64,000 nucleotides of DNA from WHSW01 sp963749365 (lineage in GTDB: Bacteria; Actinomycetota; Thermoleophilia; Solirubrobacterales; 70-9): contig CAVVME010000003.1 in assembly GCA_963749365.1 (NCBI GenBank), forward strand, positions 1,240,001 to 1,304,000, written 5' to 3'. Positions 8,522-17,815 of this stretch are shown piece after piece. Every line of letters starts with the position of its first letter. The first letter of the stretch is position 1. Made by a program: the position numbers and the translations under genes. The notes under the pieces were generated by a model. It saw only the letters and a program-made list of their open reading frames with translations, was not told where the DNA came from and did not search any database.

Positions 8522-9263
8522 CTACGCGGTTGCGCGGGCGGGGTCGCGTTCAAGCTCGAGGCCCCGTGGTGTGAGCAGCCGTTGCAGGCCCGCGAGCGCG
8601 AGCTCGAACGCGAGCGCGAGCAGGGCGACGAGGATCGCCCCCGCGAGCACGCCCTGCTCGCCGTACACACCGCGGTTGATGATGAAGTCGCCGAGCGTGA
8701 GCACGCCGGCGAGCGGCGCGATCGTCGCCGTGGCGACGATCGTGATCGCCCCGGTGCGCACGCCGCTCATCATTGTCGGCACCGCGAGCGGCAGCTCAAC
8801 CCGGCGGATTACCCCGAGCTCCGTCATCCCCATGCCCCGCGCCGCCTCGACCGCGCCACGGTCGACCTGGCGCACGCCGACGAAGGTATTGGTGAGGATC
8901 GGCGGGATCCCGAGGATCATCAGCGCGATCGTCACGTTGAGCACGCCGACACCGATGAACGCCGCCATCGCCGCGATCAGGACGAGCTCGGGGATCGCGC
9001 GGCCGGCATTGCCGATCGCCACCGCAAGCAGCTCGCCCGTTCCCCGGTGGCCGAAGTAGAGGCCAACCGGGATCGCGATCGCGCAGGCGATCGCGAGCGC
9101 CAGCGACGCTGATCCAGATCTGCGTCCACATCAGCTCCCAGACCTCGTCGAGGCCGCCGACCTCGTCGGCCGCGGCCCGTGGTCCCTGCTGAGGCTCGAA
9201 GATGAACTCGATCGCACTCGAGAACGAGTCGATCACCGATCCCGGCGGCAGCAGCTCCGTCAT
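8522..9263 (-). pseudogene. OpuB/OpuC-type ABC permease with an internal frameshift
   Basis: The N-terminal part starts at ATG 9263 (MTELLPPGSV), overlapping the previous stop codon as ATGA. It reads in frame up to WTQIWIS. After that the conserved permease sequence (LALAIACAIAIPVGLYFGHRG, then GNAGRAIPELVLIAAMAAF and the EAA loop) continues only in the next frame. The change falls in the CAGCGACGCT stretch at 9101-9110 and corresponds to one extra base or two missing bases. Everything else in the protein looks intact, so this is either a sequencing or assembly error or a recent inactivating mutation. With the frame repaired it would be an approximately 246-residue permease. Confidence 0.85.
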
Positions 9264-9991
9264 ACCGGCCTCACCCGGCGCCACGGCGAGAGCAGCCGCT
9301 GGGCACCGACGTAGAGCACGTCGAAGCCGATCGCCATCGCGATCGCGATCGAGCCGCAGACTACGATCCCGGTCTTGAAGGTGAGGTCGCCGTAGAGCTC
9401 GGCGCCGAGCCCGCCGGCGCCCGCGAACACCGCCAGGGTCGCGATCGCGACGGTGGAGACGGTCGCGATCCGCAGTCCGGCGATGATCTCCGGCACCGCG
9501 AGCGGCAGCTCGACCCGCCAGAGGAGCTGGCGATCGGTCATTCCCATCCCCCTGCCGGCGTCCTTAGCCGCCTCGGGAACATTGGCGAGCCCGGTGACGA
9601 TGTTGCGGTAGATGATCTGCAGCGTGTAGAGGGTGAGCGCGATGATCGCGGTGACAGTGCCGCGACCGGTGACCGGAAGCAGGATCAGGAACAGGGCGAT
9701 GCTCGGGATCGTGTAGATCACCCCGGTCGCGCCGGTGAAGGTCGGCACGAGCCAGCGGCGGCGATGCGAGAGCAACGCCATCGCGAGTGCAATCGCGAAC
9801 CCGGCCGCGACCGGGACCACCACCAGGACCAGGTGCTCGAGCGTCGGGGTGAGGTAACGGTCGATGTTCTCGAGCGCCCAGCCGACGCAGACGGTGTCGT
9901 TCTCCGCCACGCACTCGGTTGCCGCCTCGGCCGGATCGCGGACGAAGCCGCCGCCCTGGGCGAGCAGCAGGGTTGCGAAGGTGCCGGCCAC
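9260..9991 (-). CDS. OpuB/OpuC-type ABC transporter permease
   Basis: A 243-residue integral membrane protein of the binding-protein-dependent transport family. Hydrophobic segments lie at about residues 50-70, 88-106, 112-130 and in the C-terminal half. The cytoplasmic EAA-type loop is visible as NVPEAAKDAGRGMGMTDRQLLWRVELPLAVPEI. It pairs with the frameshifted permease downstream, which would give the heterodimeric pore typical of OpuC/OpuB systems. The start codon is 4 bp after the ATPase stop, and the stop overlaps the next start. Confidence 0.92.
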   Translation of the reverse strand: MAGTFATLLLAQGGGFVRDPAEAATECVAENDTVCVGWALENIDRYLTPTLEHLVLVVVPVAAGFAIALAMALLSHRRRWLVPTFTGATGVIYTIPSIALFLILLPVTGRGTVTAIIALTLYTLQIIYRNIVTGLANVPEAAKDAGRGMGMTDRQLLWRVELPLAVPEIIAGLRIATVSTVAIATLAVFAGAGGLGAELYGDLTFKTGIVVCGSIAIAMAIGFDVLYVGAQRLLSPWRRVRPV

Positions 9992-9995
9992 GGCG

Positions 9996-11183
9996 TCAGC
10001 CCAGGGGTCGCTCGGGCGCGGGATGCTCCTCGACCAGCGCCTCGTCGGAGGTCAGGAACTCGGAGATGATCTCGACCGAGAGCACCCCCGCGATCCGGCC
10101 GTGTGCATCGACGACGGGCGCGTAGCGGGTCTCGGCCTGGAGCAGGTCCGAGAGCGCGTCGCGCATCACGTCGTCGAGCTCGAGCACCGGGTCGGGCGAG
10201 GTGTCGGGGTGCTGCGGCACCGTCGCTTGACCGAGGTCGGCGTCGGAGAGCCAACCCAGCGGCCGGCGCTCGGAGTCGACCAGGAGCACGTGGGGCACCT
10301 CGGCGCGCTCGAGCTTCGCCCGCGCCTCGCCCGTCGCCTGGCCGACGAAGGCGAGCGGCGCCTGCCAGAGGTCGATGTCTGAGACCCGCATCAGGGCCAG
10401 CCGCTTCAGCGCCCGGTCGGCGCCGACGAAGTCCTCGACGAAGCCGTCAGCAGGCGCCATCAGCAGCTCGGCCGGGGTCGCGTACTGGGCCAGCTTGCCG
10501 CCCTCGCGCAGGATCGCGATCCGATCCCCCATCTTGATCGCCTCGTCGATGTCGTGGGTGACGAAGAGGATCGTCTTGCGCAGCTCCGCCTGCAGGCGCA
10601 GGAACTCGTTCTGAAGCCGCTCGCGGTTGATCGGATCGACCGCTCCGAACGGCTCGTCCATCAGCATCACCGCCGGGTTCGCCGCCAGGGCGCGGGCGAC
10701 GCCGACCCGCTGCTGCTGGCCCCCCGAGAGCTGGGCCGGAAAGCGCTCCGCCATCTCGGGATCGAGCCCGATCAGCTCCAGCAGCTCCCGCGAGCGCTCC
10801 TCGGCGCGGGCGCGGTCCCAGCCGAGCAGGCCGGGGACGGTGGCGATGTTCTGGGCGATCGTGCGGTGCGGGAAGAGGCCGATCTGCTGGATCACGTAGC
10901 CGATCTCCCGCCGCAACTCTGCCGCCGAGCGCTCGCGGACCGAGCGCTCGCCGATGATCACGTCGCCGTCGGTGATCTCGACCATCCGGTTGGCCATCCG
11001 CATAGCGGTCGTCTTCCCGCAGCCCGAGGGCCCGACCAGAACGCAGATCTCGCCGGCCCCGACCTCGAGGCTGAGCCCGTCGACCGCCGGCTTCTCGGCG
11101 CCCGGGTAGACCTTGGTCGCCGCACGGAACTCGACCGAGACAGCCTCCGCGTCACCGGCTCTGGGGCTCGTGCCCTGCTCCAC
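9996..11183 (-). CDS. OpuCA-like ABC transporter ATPase with CBS domains
   Basis: A 395-residue ATPase that powers quaternary-amine uptake. Walker A is GPSGCGKT, the signature is LSGGQQQR, Walker B is VMLMDEP and the switch His lies in FVTHDIDEA. After residue about 260, two CBS repeats follow (MRVSDIDLWQAP and YAPVVDAHGRIAGVLSVE). In OpuA/OpuC-type systems such CBS repeats sense ionic strength or cyclic di-AMP, so osmotic gating is likely here. It is the first gene of the operon, divergent from the MFS gene across 44 bp. Confidence 0.93.
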   Translation of the reverse strand: MEQGTSPRAGDAEAVSVEFRAATKVYPGAEKPAVDGLSLEVGAGEICVLVGPSGCGKTTAMRMANRMVEITDGDVIIGERSVRERSAAELRREIGYVIQQIGLFPHRTIAQNIATVPGLLGWDRARAEERSRELLELIGLDPEMAERFPAQLSGGQQQRVGVARALAANPAVMLMDEPFGAVDPINRERLQNEFLRLQAELRKTILFVTHDIDEAIKMGDRIAILREGGKLAQYATPAELLMAPADGFVEDFVGADRALKRLALMRVSDIDLWQAPLAFVGQATGEARAKLERAEVPHVLLVDSERRPLGWLSDADLGQATVPQHPDTSPDPVLELDDVMRDALSDLLQAETRYAPVVDAHGRIAGVLSVEIISEFLTSDEALVEEHPAPERPLG

Positions 11184-11227
11184 TGGTCCGCGATCCTACC
11201 CGCCGGGCCGAGTCGCAAACTAGGGCC

Positions 11228-12679
11228 ATGCCAACCGCCTCCTCGCGCCAAGCCAACCCGTGGTGGGTCCTGGTCGGCTCCTGCGCCGGGCTCTTCGTGC
11301 TGATGCTCGACTCGACCGTCGTCGTGCTCGCGCTGCCGGCGATCCGGATCGACCTCGACACCGACCTCGACGGCCTGCAGTGGATCCAGAACGCCTACCT
11401 GCTGGCGCTGACCGCGGCCGTGATCACCGCCGGGCGGCTCGGTGACATCCGCGGCCGTCGACTCGTCTTCGTGATCGGCATGGTCGCCTTCGCGGTCGGC
11501 TCGGTGATCTCCGGCAGCGCCGACTCCGAGGGGATGCTGATCGCGGGCAGGGTCGTGCAGGGAATCGGCGGCGCGGCGCTGCTCTCGCTCTCGCTGGCAC
11601 TCACCGCACATGCCTTCCCGGACGAGCAGCAGGCACGGGCGCTCGGGATCTGGGCAGCGGTCTCGGCGATCGCCCTCGCCGTCGGACCGCTGATCGGCGG
11701 CCTGCTGATCGAGGCGGCGAGCTGGCGCTGGATCTTCTTCATCAACGTCCCGGTCGCTGTCGCGGGGATCGTGATCCTGCTCGCGCGCGGCGAGGAGTCG
11801 CGCGATCCCGAGGCCCCGCGCCGCGTCGACCTGGCGGGCGTTGTCGTGCTCGCGGTGGGGCTCACGGCGGTCGTCTTCGGGCTCGTCGAGGCCGACGAAT
11901 GGGGTTGGGGATCGGCGCGGACGCTGGCGCTGCTCGGGGGCGGTGGCGCCGTCCTCTGCGGGTTCTGGCTGTTGGAGCGTCGGCGCGAGGACCCGCTGGT
12001 GGATTTCTCGCTGTTTCGCAACCGTCCCTATCTCGGCGCCAGCGCCGCCGCCTTCGCGCTGGTCGGCTCCTACTGGGCGGTGATGTTCTTTCAGCCGCAG
12101 TACCTCCAGGACGAGCTCGGCTACTCGGCTGCGGCGGCGGGAGCGATGGTGCTTCCGATCACCGCTCCGATGGTCGCCTTCTCACCGTTCTCCGGCAGGC
12201 TGATCGACCGGCTCGGCCCGCGCCTGACGATGACGGCCGGGATGCTGTTCGGGATCGCCGGCCTCGTGCTCCAGGCGCTGGCCGAGGATTCCGCCTCGTA
12301 TCTCGAGCTGCTGCCCGGCTTCCTCTGCTTCGGAATCGCCCTCGCACTCGTCTACGCGCCGATGTCGGTCGCTGCGATGGCGGCGATGCCCCGTTCGAAG
12401 GCGGGAATCGCCTCCGGGGTGCTGGCGATGGTCCGGGTGCTCGCCGGGGCCCTGTTGCTGGCGGTCTCGAGCGCGATCTACGCGTCGTCCCTCCCCGACT
12501 CCGGATCGCGGCACGCGGGCGCCGACGGAACTGCGATCGCCGACGCGCTCTGGGCGCCGATCGTGCTGATGGCGATCGGCACGGTGCTCACCTGGCTCCT
12601 CGTCCGCGCCCCGGCCGAGCCGCAGGCAGCCGCGCCGGACCCGGTCCATCACCAGCACCACCGCCGCTTTCACCTCTGA
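11228..12679 (+). CDS. MFS transporter, DHA2 (EmrB/QacA) drug-exporter type
   Basis: A 483-residue major facilitator with about 14 hydrophobic segments, the count expected for the DHA2 family. Motif A appears as GRLGDIRGRR after TM2, and antiporter motif C is suggested by the Gly/Ala-rich stretch ALAVGPLIGGLLIE around residue 150. It opens with LDSTVVVLALPAI in TM1, which carries the acidic residue common in proton-coupled exporters. The tail is His-rich (PVHHQHHRRFHL), an unusual ending that might bind metal or simply be variable. It probably exports a toxic organic compound; the substrate is unknown. Confidence 0.9.
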   Translation: MPTASSRQANPWWVLVGSCAGLFVLMLDSTVVVLALPAIRIDLDTDLDGLQWIQNAYLLALTAAVITAGRLGDIRGRRLVFVIGMVAFAVGSVISGSADSEGMLIAGRVVQGIGGAALLSLSLALTAHAFPDEQQARALGIWAAVSAIALAVGPLIGGLLIEAASWRWIFFINVPVAVAGIVILLARGEESRDPEAPRRVDLAGVVVLAVGLTAVVFGLVEADEWGWGSARTLALLGGGGAVLCGFWLLERRREDPLVDFSLFRNRPYLGASAAAFALVGSYWAVMFFQPQYLQDELGYSAAAAGAMVLPITAPMVAFSPFSGRLIDRLGPRLTMTAGMLFGIAGLVLQALAEDSASYLELLPGFLCFGIALALVYAPMSVAAMAAMPRSKAGIASGVLAMVRVLAGALLLAVSSAIYASSLPDSGSRHAGADGTAIADALWAPIVLMAIGTVLTWLLVRAPAEPQAAAPDPVHHQHHRRFHL

Positions 12680-12682
12680 GGC

Positions 12683-13477
12683 TCAGCAGACCTGGAGCTC
12701 GACGCTGCGCTTCAGTCCCGGCCCGCCCTTTCGGGTCACGTTCACGTTCAGCTCGTAGAAGCGCGCCTGGTCGAGCTCCGAGCCCGGGACGGTGAAGGTG
12801 AGCCTGTTGCGATTCGATTGCCCGAGCCGCTCGCTCACGTTCTTGCCGATCAGCTTCGCCTTGATCCCCTTCACCTTCGAGCCCTTGGCCTTCGCCTTCA
12901 GCACCAGGTCACCCCCGACACACCCCTGAGGAAGCCCCTTGAGCTTGACCTTCGGCGATCCCGAGATCACGGGCGGGACGATCACCGTCGTCCGCTCGTG
13001 CGCCTCGTCATCGGAGGGGTCCGCGTCGGAAAAGGCCTGGCAGGAGAGCGGTCCGAAGTCGCAGATCAGCAGCCCGGCGACGTTGTCGGTCGAGACGTTC
13101 GCCTCGACCACCGAGACGACCCGCGCGCTGGCTCCGGGGGTGATCGAGCCAAGGTCGCAGAGCGCCTGCTGGTAGTCGCCGGCAGGTTCGATCACGCAAC
13201 TTCCCTGCGACGGGGTCGCCGACCGGTACGGATTCGGGACCGCCCGTGAGTTCCCCGCCCCGAGGCCGAACAGGTCGAGTCCGGTGCCTTCGAACGTCTC
13301 GGTGCCCTGGTTGGTGACCGTCGTCGTGTAGGTGACGAGGGTCCCCTTCTGCACCGGATCGGCCGACTCCGTGTGGGTGATCGCGACGTCGAGGGATGCC
13401 GCCGCTGCCGCCGGGAAGGCCAGGGTCGCAACCGCAACCATGGCCAGAACGATTCGCTTCTCGCGCCCGTGCGGCAA
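12683..13477 (-). CDS. Secreted DUF11-like repeat-domain protein
   Basis: A 264-residue exported protein. A signal peptide (residues about 8-28, ending AAAAAS) precedes one DUF11/CARDB-like beta-sandwich domain with VTYTTTVTNQGTETFEGTGL. A second basic domain ends in Cys. Several Cys residues (SCVIE, LCDLG, ICDFG, SCQAF) suggest disulfides. The start is TTG at 13477; the later ATG at 13441 would remove the basic N-region of the signal peptide. Its tail is convergent with the MFS gene, leaving 3 bp. The function is unknown; a cell-surface structural or adhesive role is a guess. Confidence 0.8.
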   Translation of the reverse strand: MPHGREKRIVLAMVAVATLAFPAAAAASLDVAITHTESADPVQKGTLVTYTTTVTNQGTETFEGTGLDLFGLGAGNSRAVPNPYRSATPSQGSCVIEPAGDYQQALCDLGSITPGASARVVSVVEANVSTDNVAGLLICDFGPLSCQAFSDADPSDDEAHERTTVIVPPVISGSPKVKLKGLPQGCVGGDLVLKAKAKGSKVKGIKAKLIGKNVSERLGQSNRNRLTFTVPGSELDQARFYELNVNVTRKGGPGLKRSVELQVC

Positions 13478-13527
13478 TCTGCGTCTACGCGCGATCGTAG
13501 CGCGGGGCGCTCTGTTTATATGGGCTC

Positions 13528-16017
13528 GTGGAAGCTGCGACCACAGCCCAAGGGCTTTCGAGCGCGGAGGCCGCCCGGCGCCTCGATCGACTCGGCCCGC
13601 GCGAGCCGCAGACCAGCCGCTCGGTGAGCAGCATCGTGCTCGCCAACACGCTGACGCTGTTCAACGCGATCATCGGTGGCTTCTTCATCCTCATCCTCTC
13701 GCTCGGGCTCTGGGCCGACGCGATTTTCGGCCTGATCGCGATCGTCAACTCGGCGATCGGGATCCGCCAGGAGCTGAAAGCGAAGGAGACGCTCGACCGC
13801 CTCGCGCTGCTGGTCGCGCCGCGGGCGAAGGTGGTCCGCGACGGGCGGCTGATCGAGCTGCACGCCGACGAGATCGTCCCCGGTGACCTGATCCGGGTCG
13901 AGCCGGGCGACCAGGTGGTCGCCGACGGGCCGGTGGTCGACTCCCGTGGACTGACGGTCGACGAGTCGCTGCTCACCGGCGAGTCGGACGGGATTCGCAA
14001 GCGGCCCGGCGAGCGGATGCTCTCGGGCTCATTCGGGCTCTCGGGATCGGGGCAGTACGAGGTCGACGCGGTGCGCGAGGACAGCTACGCGGAGAAGATC
14101 GCCGGCAAGGCCCGCGAGTTCCGCCACCCGCCCTCACCGCTTCAGCTCGAGGTCAACCAGGTGCTGAAGGTGACGACGATCGCCCTGGCGCCGATCGCCG
14201 CCATCACCCTGCTCGGCTTCAGCCTCCACGACAAGGCCTTTCGCGAGGCGGCCCAGGAGGCGACCGCGGGCCTGGTCACCCTGATCCCCGAGGGGCTGGT
14301 GCTGCTGATGAGCGTCACCCTGGCGGTCGCCGCGGTGCGGCTCGCACGTCAGCACACGCTGGTCCAGCAGATGGCCGCGACCGAGGCGCTCGCCGCGGTC
14401 GACACGATCTGCGTCGACAAGACCGGCACCCTGACCGACGGCAGCCTCGAGCTGGTCAAGGTCGAGGTCGCCGACCCCGACGGCCCGGCGGCGGCCGAGC
14501 GCGCGCTGGCGACCTTCGCCGCGTCGGCTGGAGAGCGCAACCGGACCCTGGAGACGATCGCCGAGCGCTACCCGGCGAGGGCCGCGACGGTCAGCGCCGA
14601 GGTCCCGTTCTCCTCCGCCTGGAAGTGGAGCGGGTTGACCCTGAACGGGGCCAGCTACGTACTCGGCGCTCCCGACGTGCTGATCGACACAGGCCGCCTG
14701 ACCCTGCCGGGGGCGCTCGAGCACGCGCTCGCCGAGCACACGGCGGCGGGACGCCGGGTGGTCGCCTTCGCCCGCACCGGCGCGCCACTGCCCTCCGACC
14801 CGGCCTCGGAGGGCCCGCCGCCACTCGAGCCCACCGCGCTGGTGGTGCTCGAGGAGACTCTGCGCCCCGACGCAATCGAGACGATCGAGTTCATGCGCTC
14901 CCAGCAGGTCGACCTGAAGCTGATCTCCGGCGACGCCCGCGAGACCGTGACCGCGGTCGCCCAAGCCGTCGGCGTGCCTCGGGAGGCCGGCGTGATCGAG
15001 GGCTCGGAGCTGCCCGACGACAAGGCCGGCCTCGGCGAGGCGGCCGAGCGCAACACCGTCTTCTGTCGGATCACGCCCGACCAGAAGCAGGCGCTGATCG
15101 GGGCGCTGGCCGAGGGCGGGCGATTCGTGGCGATGATCGGGGACGGCGTCAACGACGTCCCGGCGCTCAAGCGCGCGCGGCTCGCGGTCGCGATGGGCTC
15201 CGGGAGCCAGATCAACAAGGGGATCGCCGACATCGTCCTGCTCCGCGACCAGTTCTCGATGCTGCCCCGCGCGGTCGCCGAGGGGCGGCGGATCGCCCGC
15301 AACATCCACCGCCTCGGCCGGCTCTACCTGACCAAGTCGGTCTACGCCGGCTTCCTGATCACGTTGACGGCGATCTTCGGCTTCGCCTTCCCCTTCCTCC
15401 CCCGTCAGCTCACCGTCGCCGCCTTTCTGACCATCGGCGTGCCCTCCTTCGTGCTCGCGCTCGCGCCCAGCGAAGGGCCGCTCTACCGCGGTCGGCTGCT
15501 GCGGGCGCTGGCGGCGTTCGCGGTCCCGGCCGGGATTGCGATGGGGATCGCTTCGCTGCTCTCGTTCTTCTTCGTCGACGGGGTCTTCGCCGGGACCCTG
15601 AACGAGGGCCGCACTGCCGCGACTACCACCCTGATCGTGCTCGGGCTCTGCTTCATCGTCCTGCTCGAGCGCGGCCCCGGCCGCGAGCACATCACGGTGC
15701 AGAGCTACATGCTCGCCCTGGTCGCCGGTCTGGGGGCGATCTTCGCCCTGATCCTCGCCGCGGAGCCGGTGCGCGAGTTCTTCGAGCTCGAGCTGCTCTC
15801 CGGCGGGCAGTGGTTCCTGGCGCTGGCGTTCGTCGCGCTCGGGCTCGGGCTCGCCGGCGTCGCCTGGCGCCTCCCCTACGTGCAGCGGCTCGAGCTCGCC
15901 GAGGGCGAGCAGCTCGACGAGGGCGGCCCGGCGCCGACGCACACGCCGAAGACCGGCGAGTTCGAGCCCGTCGACGAGGCGCCAACCGCGACAGCGCCGA
16001 CGGAGACCCTGCCGTGA
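13528..16017 (+). CDS. ctpE: CtpE-like cation-transporting P-type ATPase
   Basis: An 829-residue P-type ATPase. The actuator motif is LTGES (149-153), TM4 carries IPEGL (253-257), the phosphorylation site is DKTGTLT with Asp297, and the hinge is GDGVNDVPALK. The IPEGLVLL helix and the arrangement of the N-terminal region match mycobacterial CtpE, which imports calcium; the ion is therefore inferred. The C-terminal tail is rich in Pro, Thr and Glu. The GTG start lies just after TTTATATG, so the message may be nearly leaderless. An inverted repeat (CTACG-N6-CGTAG, 13485-13500) sits in the 50 bp divergent gap. The stop overlaps pyk. Confidence 0.9.
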   Translation: MEAATTAQGLSSAEAARRLDRLGPREPQTSRSVSSIVLANTLTLFNAIIGGFFILILSLGLWADAIFGLIAIVNSAIGIRQELKAKETLDRLALLVAPRAKVVRDGRLIELHADEIVPGDLIRVEPGDQVVADGPVVDSRGLTVDESLLTGESDGIRKRPGERMLSGSFGLSGSGQYEVDAVREDSYAEKIAGKAREFRHPPSPLQLEVNQVLKVTTIALAPIAAITLLGFSLHDKAFREAAQEATAGLVTLIPEGLVLLMSVTLAVAAVRLARQHTLVQQMAATEALAAVDTICVDKTGTLTDGSLELVKVEVADPDGPAAAERALATFAASAGERNRTLETIAERYPARAATVSAEVPFSSAWKWSGLTLNGASYVLGAPDVLIDTGRLTLPGALEHALAEHTAAGRRVVAFARTGAPLPSDPASEGPPPLEPTALVVLEETLRPDAIETIEFMRSQQVDLKLISGDARETVTAVAQAVGVPREAGVIEGSELPDDKAGLGEAAERNTVFCRITPDQKQALIGALAEGGRFVAMIGDGVNDVPALKRARLAVAMGSGSQINKGIADIVLLRDQFSMLPRAVAEGRRIARNIHRLGRLYLTKSVYAGFLITLTAIFGFAFPFLPRQLTVAAFLTIGVPSFVLALAPSEGPLYRGRLLRALAAFAVPAGIAMGIASLLSFFFVDGVFAGTLNEGRTAATTTLIVLGLCFIVLLERGPGREHITVQSYMLALVAGLGAIFALILAAEPVREFFELELLSGGQWFLALAFVALGLGLAGVAWRLPYVQRLELAEGEQLDEGGPAPTHTPKTGEFEPVDEAPTATAPTETLP

Positions 16018-17441
16018 GCGGCCACCGCCGAACCAAGATCGTCGCCACGATCGGGCCCGCCACCCGCAGCACCGCGACCATGGTCGAGCTGATCGAGGCC
16101 GGGGTCGACGTGTTCCGGTTCAACTTCTCGCACGGCACCCGCACCGACCACGCGGAGAACGTCGCCATGGCCCGGGCCGCGGCCGAACAGGTGGGGAAGG
16201 AGGTCGGGATCCTCGGCGACCTGCCGGGGCCGAAGCTGCGCCTCGACGAGGTCGAGGGCGGAATCGTCGGGTTGCGGCCCGGGAGCGAGATCACACTCAC
16301 GACCGACGACGTGCTCGGGACCCCCGAGCGACTCTCGGTCTCCTACGACGCCCTCCCCTCGGCGGTCTCGCCCGGGGGCGAGATCTACATCGCGGACGGC
16401 CGGATCCGGCTCCGGGTGCTCGAGTGCGGGGTCGACCAGGTGCGCTGCACGGTCGAGGTCGGGGGCCGGGTCGCCTCGCATCAGGGCGTCAACCTGCCCG
16501 GCGCCGCCGTTCGCCTCCCCGCCGCCGGGCGCACCGACCTCGAATGGGTCGACTTCGCGATCGAGCAGGAGATCGACCTGCTGGCGATCTCTTTCGTGCG
16601 CCGCGCCGAGGACGTCGCGGCGGTCGAGCGGCGGGTGCGGACCGCCGGCGCCGACATCCCGGTGATCGTCAAGATCGAGAAACCCGAGGCGGCCAACCAC
16701 GCCGAGGAGATCATCAAGGCGGTGACCGCGGGGGTGATGATCGCCCGCGGCGACCTCGGGATCGAGCTGCCGATCGAGCAGGTGCCAAAGCTGCAGCGCC
16801 GGCTGCTGGCGCTGGCCGGGCGCTTCTCCCGGCCCTCGATCACCGCGACCCAGATGCTCGCCTCGATGGTCGGCTCACCGCGTCCGACCCGGGCCGAGGT
16901 ATCCGACGTCGCCGGCGCGATCTACCAGGGCACCGACGCGGTGATGCTCTCCGAGGAGACCGCCGTCGGTCAGTACCCGGTCGAGGCGGTGCGGGTGATG
17001 GACCGGATCGCGCGCGAGACCGAGCCCGACCTGCCCTACGGCGACTGGGTCTTTCATCGCGTGCTCGCCGACTCCGCCGACGTCGCCAACTCGGTCGCCC
17101 GCGCCGCGGTCGCCTCCACCTACACGATCGGGGACCTGGCGGCGATCGTGGTCCCGACTCGCAGCGGCCGCACCGCGCGTCTCGTCTCCGCTCATCGCCC
17201 CAGGGTGCCGGTGCTGGCGATCTCGCCGCGGCTGCCGACGGTGCGACGCCTCAACCTCCTGTTCGGGGTTCGCTGCGCGATCGCCGACGATTGGGTGGGG
17301 CTGACCGCGTTGCTCGACGACTGCGCCCGGCTCGCCAAGCAGACCGGGGTCGCGCAGTCCGGCGAGCTGATCGCGGTCACCGCCGGCCTCCCGAGCCAGG
17401 AGCTGGGGACGAACCTGTTCGAGGTCCATCGGGTGCCGTGA
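16014..17441 (+). CDS. pyk: Pyruvate kinase
   Basis: A 475-residue glycolytic enzyme that converts phosphoenolpyruvate and ADP to pyruvate and ATP. The N-terminal barrel begins with RTKIVATIGPA and has FRFNFSHG near residue 36. The B domain sits between residues about 70 and 165. The active-site Lys lies in VIVKIEKPEA and the metal site in MIARGDLGIELP. TATQMLASM and the regulatory C-terminal domain follow. The length is normal for the family. The start is GTG, overlapping the ctpE stop as GTGA, so translation is probably coupled to the P-type ATPase. This is an unusual partner. Confidence 0.95.
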   Translation: MSGHRRTKIVATIGPATRSTATMVELIEAGVDVFRFNFSHGTRTDHAENVAMARAAAEQVGKEVGILGDLPGPKLRLDEVEGGIVGLRPGSEITLTTDDVLGTPERLSVSYDALPSAVSPGGEIYIADGRIRLRVLECGVDQVRCTVEVGGRVASHQGVNLPGAAVRLPAAGRTDLEWVDFAIEQEIDLLAISFVRRAEDVAAVERRVRTAGADIPVIVKIEKPEAANHAEEIIKAVTAGVMIARGDLGIELPIEQVPKLQRRLLALAGRFSRPSITATQMLASMVGSPRPTRAEVSDVAGAIYQGTDAVMLSEETAVGQYPVEAVRVMDRIARETEPDLPYGDWVFHRVLADSADVANSVARAAVASTYTIGDLAAIVVPTRSGRTARLVSAHRPRVPVLAISPRLPTVRRLNLLFGVRCAIADDWVGLTALLDDCARLAKQTGVAQSGELIAVTAGLPSQELGTNLFEVHRVP

Positions 17442-17815
17442 CCGAGATCATCGGGCGCGCCGCCGTGCCGGTGGCGTTGATGGCCGCGATCTTCTACCTC
17501 TCCGCGCAGCCGGCGGTGGCGCCCGAGCTGCCGGGCTGGACTCGGGTGCTCGCCCACTTCGTCCAGTTCGCGCTGCTCGCCGCCGCCTGGTCGTGGACCC
17601 TGGCGCCGTCGCTGGGTCGGCGCGCGCTCGCCGCGGCGGCGGCGATCTCGCTCGCCTACGCGATCAGCGACGAGTATCACCAGAGCTTCGTCGAAGGCCG
17701 CGACTCCGATCCGCTCGACGTGCTGGTCGACGCGGCGGGGATCGCCTTCGCGCTCAGCCTGATCGCAGCCCGAAGTCGTCGAACGGCTCGTCGCGCTCTC
17801 GAACCGCGCGCTTGA
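17438..17815 (+). CDS. VanZ-family membrane protein
   Basis: A 125-residue membrane protein with about four hydrophobic segments. The VanZ signature DEYHQSFVEGRDSDPLDVLVDAAG lies near residues 68-91. VanZ proteins are linked to lipoglycopeptide tolerance in some bacteria, but most are uncharacterised. The GTG start overlaps the pyk stop as GTGA, giving a three-gene coupled string ctpE-pyk-vanZ. The last 62 bp run antisense over the 3' end of the crotonase gene, so the Arg-rich tail (RSRRTARRALEPRA) may be a secondary extension. Confidence 0.85.
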   Translation: MTEIIGRAAVPVALMAAIFYLSAQPAVAPELPGWTRVLAHFVQFALLAAAWSWTLAPSLGRRALAAAAAISLAYAISDEYHQSFVEGRDSDPLDVLVDAAGIAFALSLIAARSRRTARRALEPRA

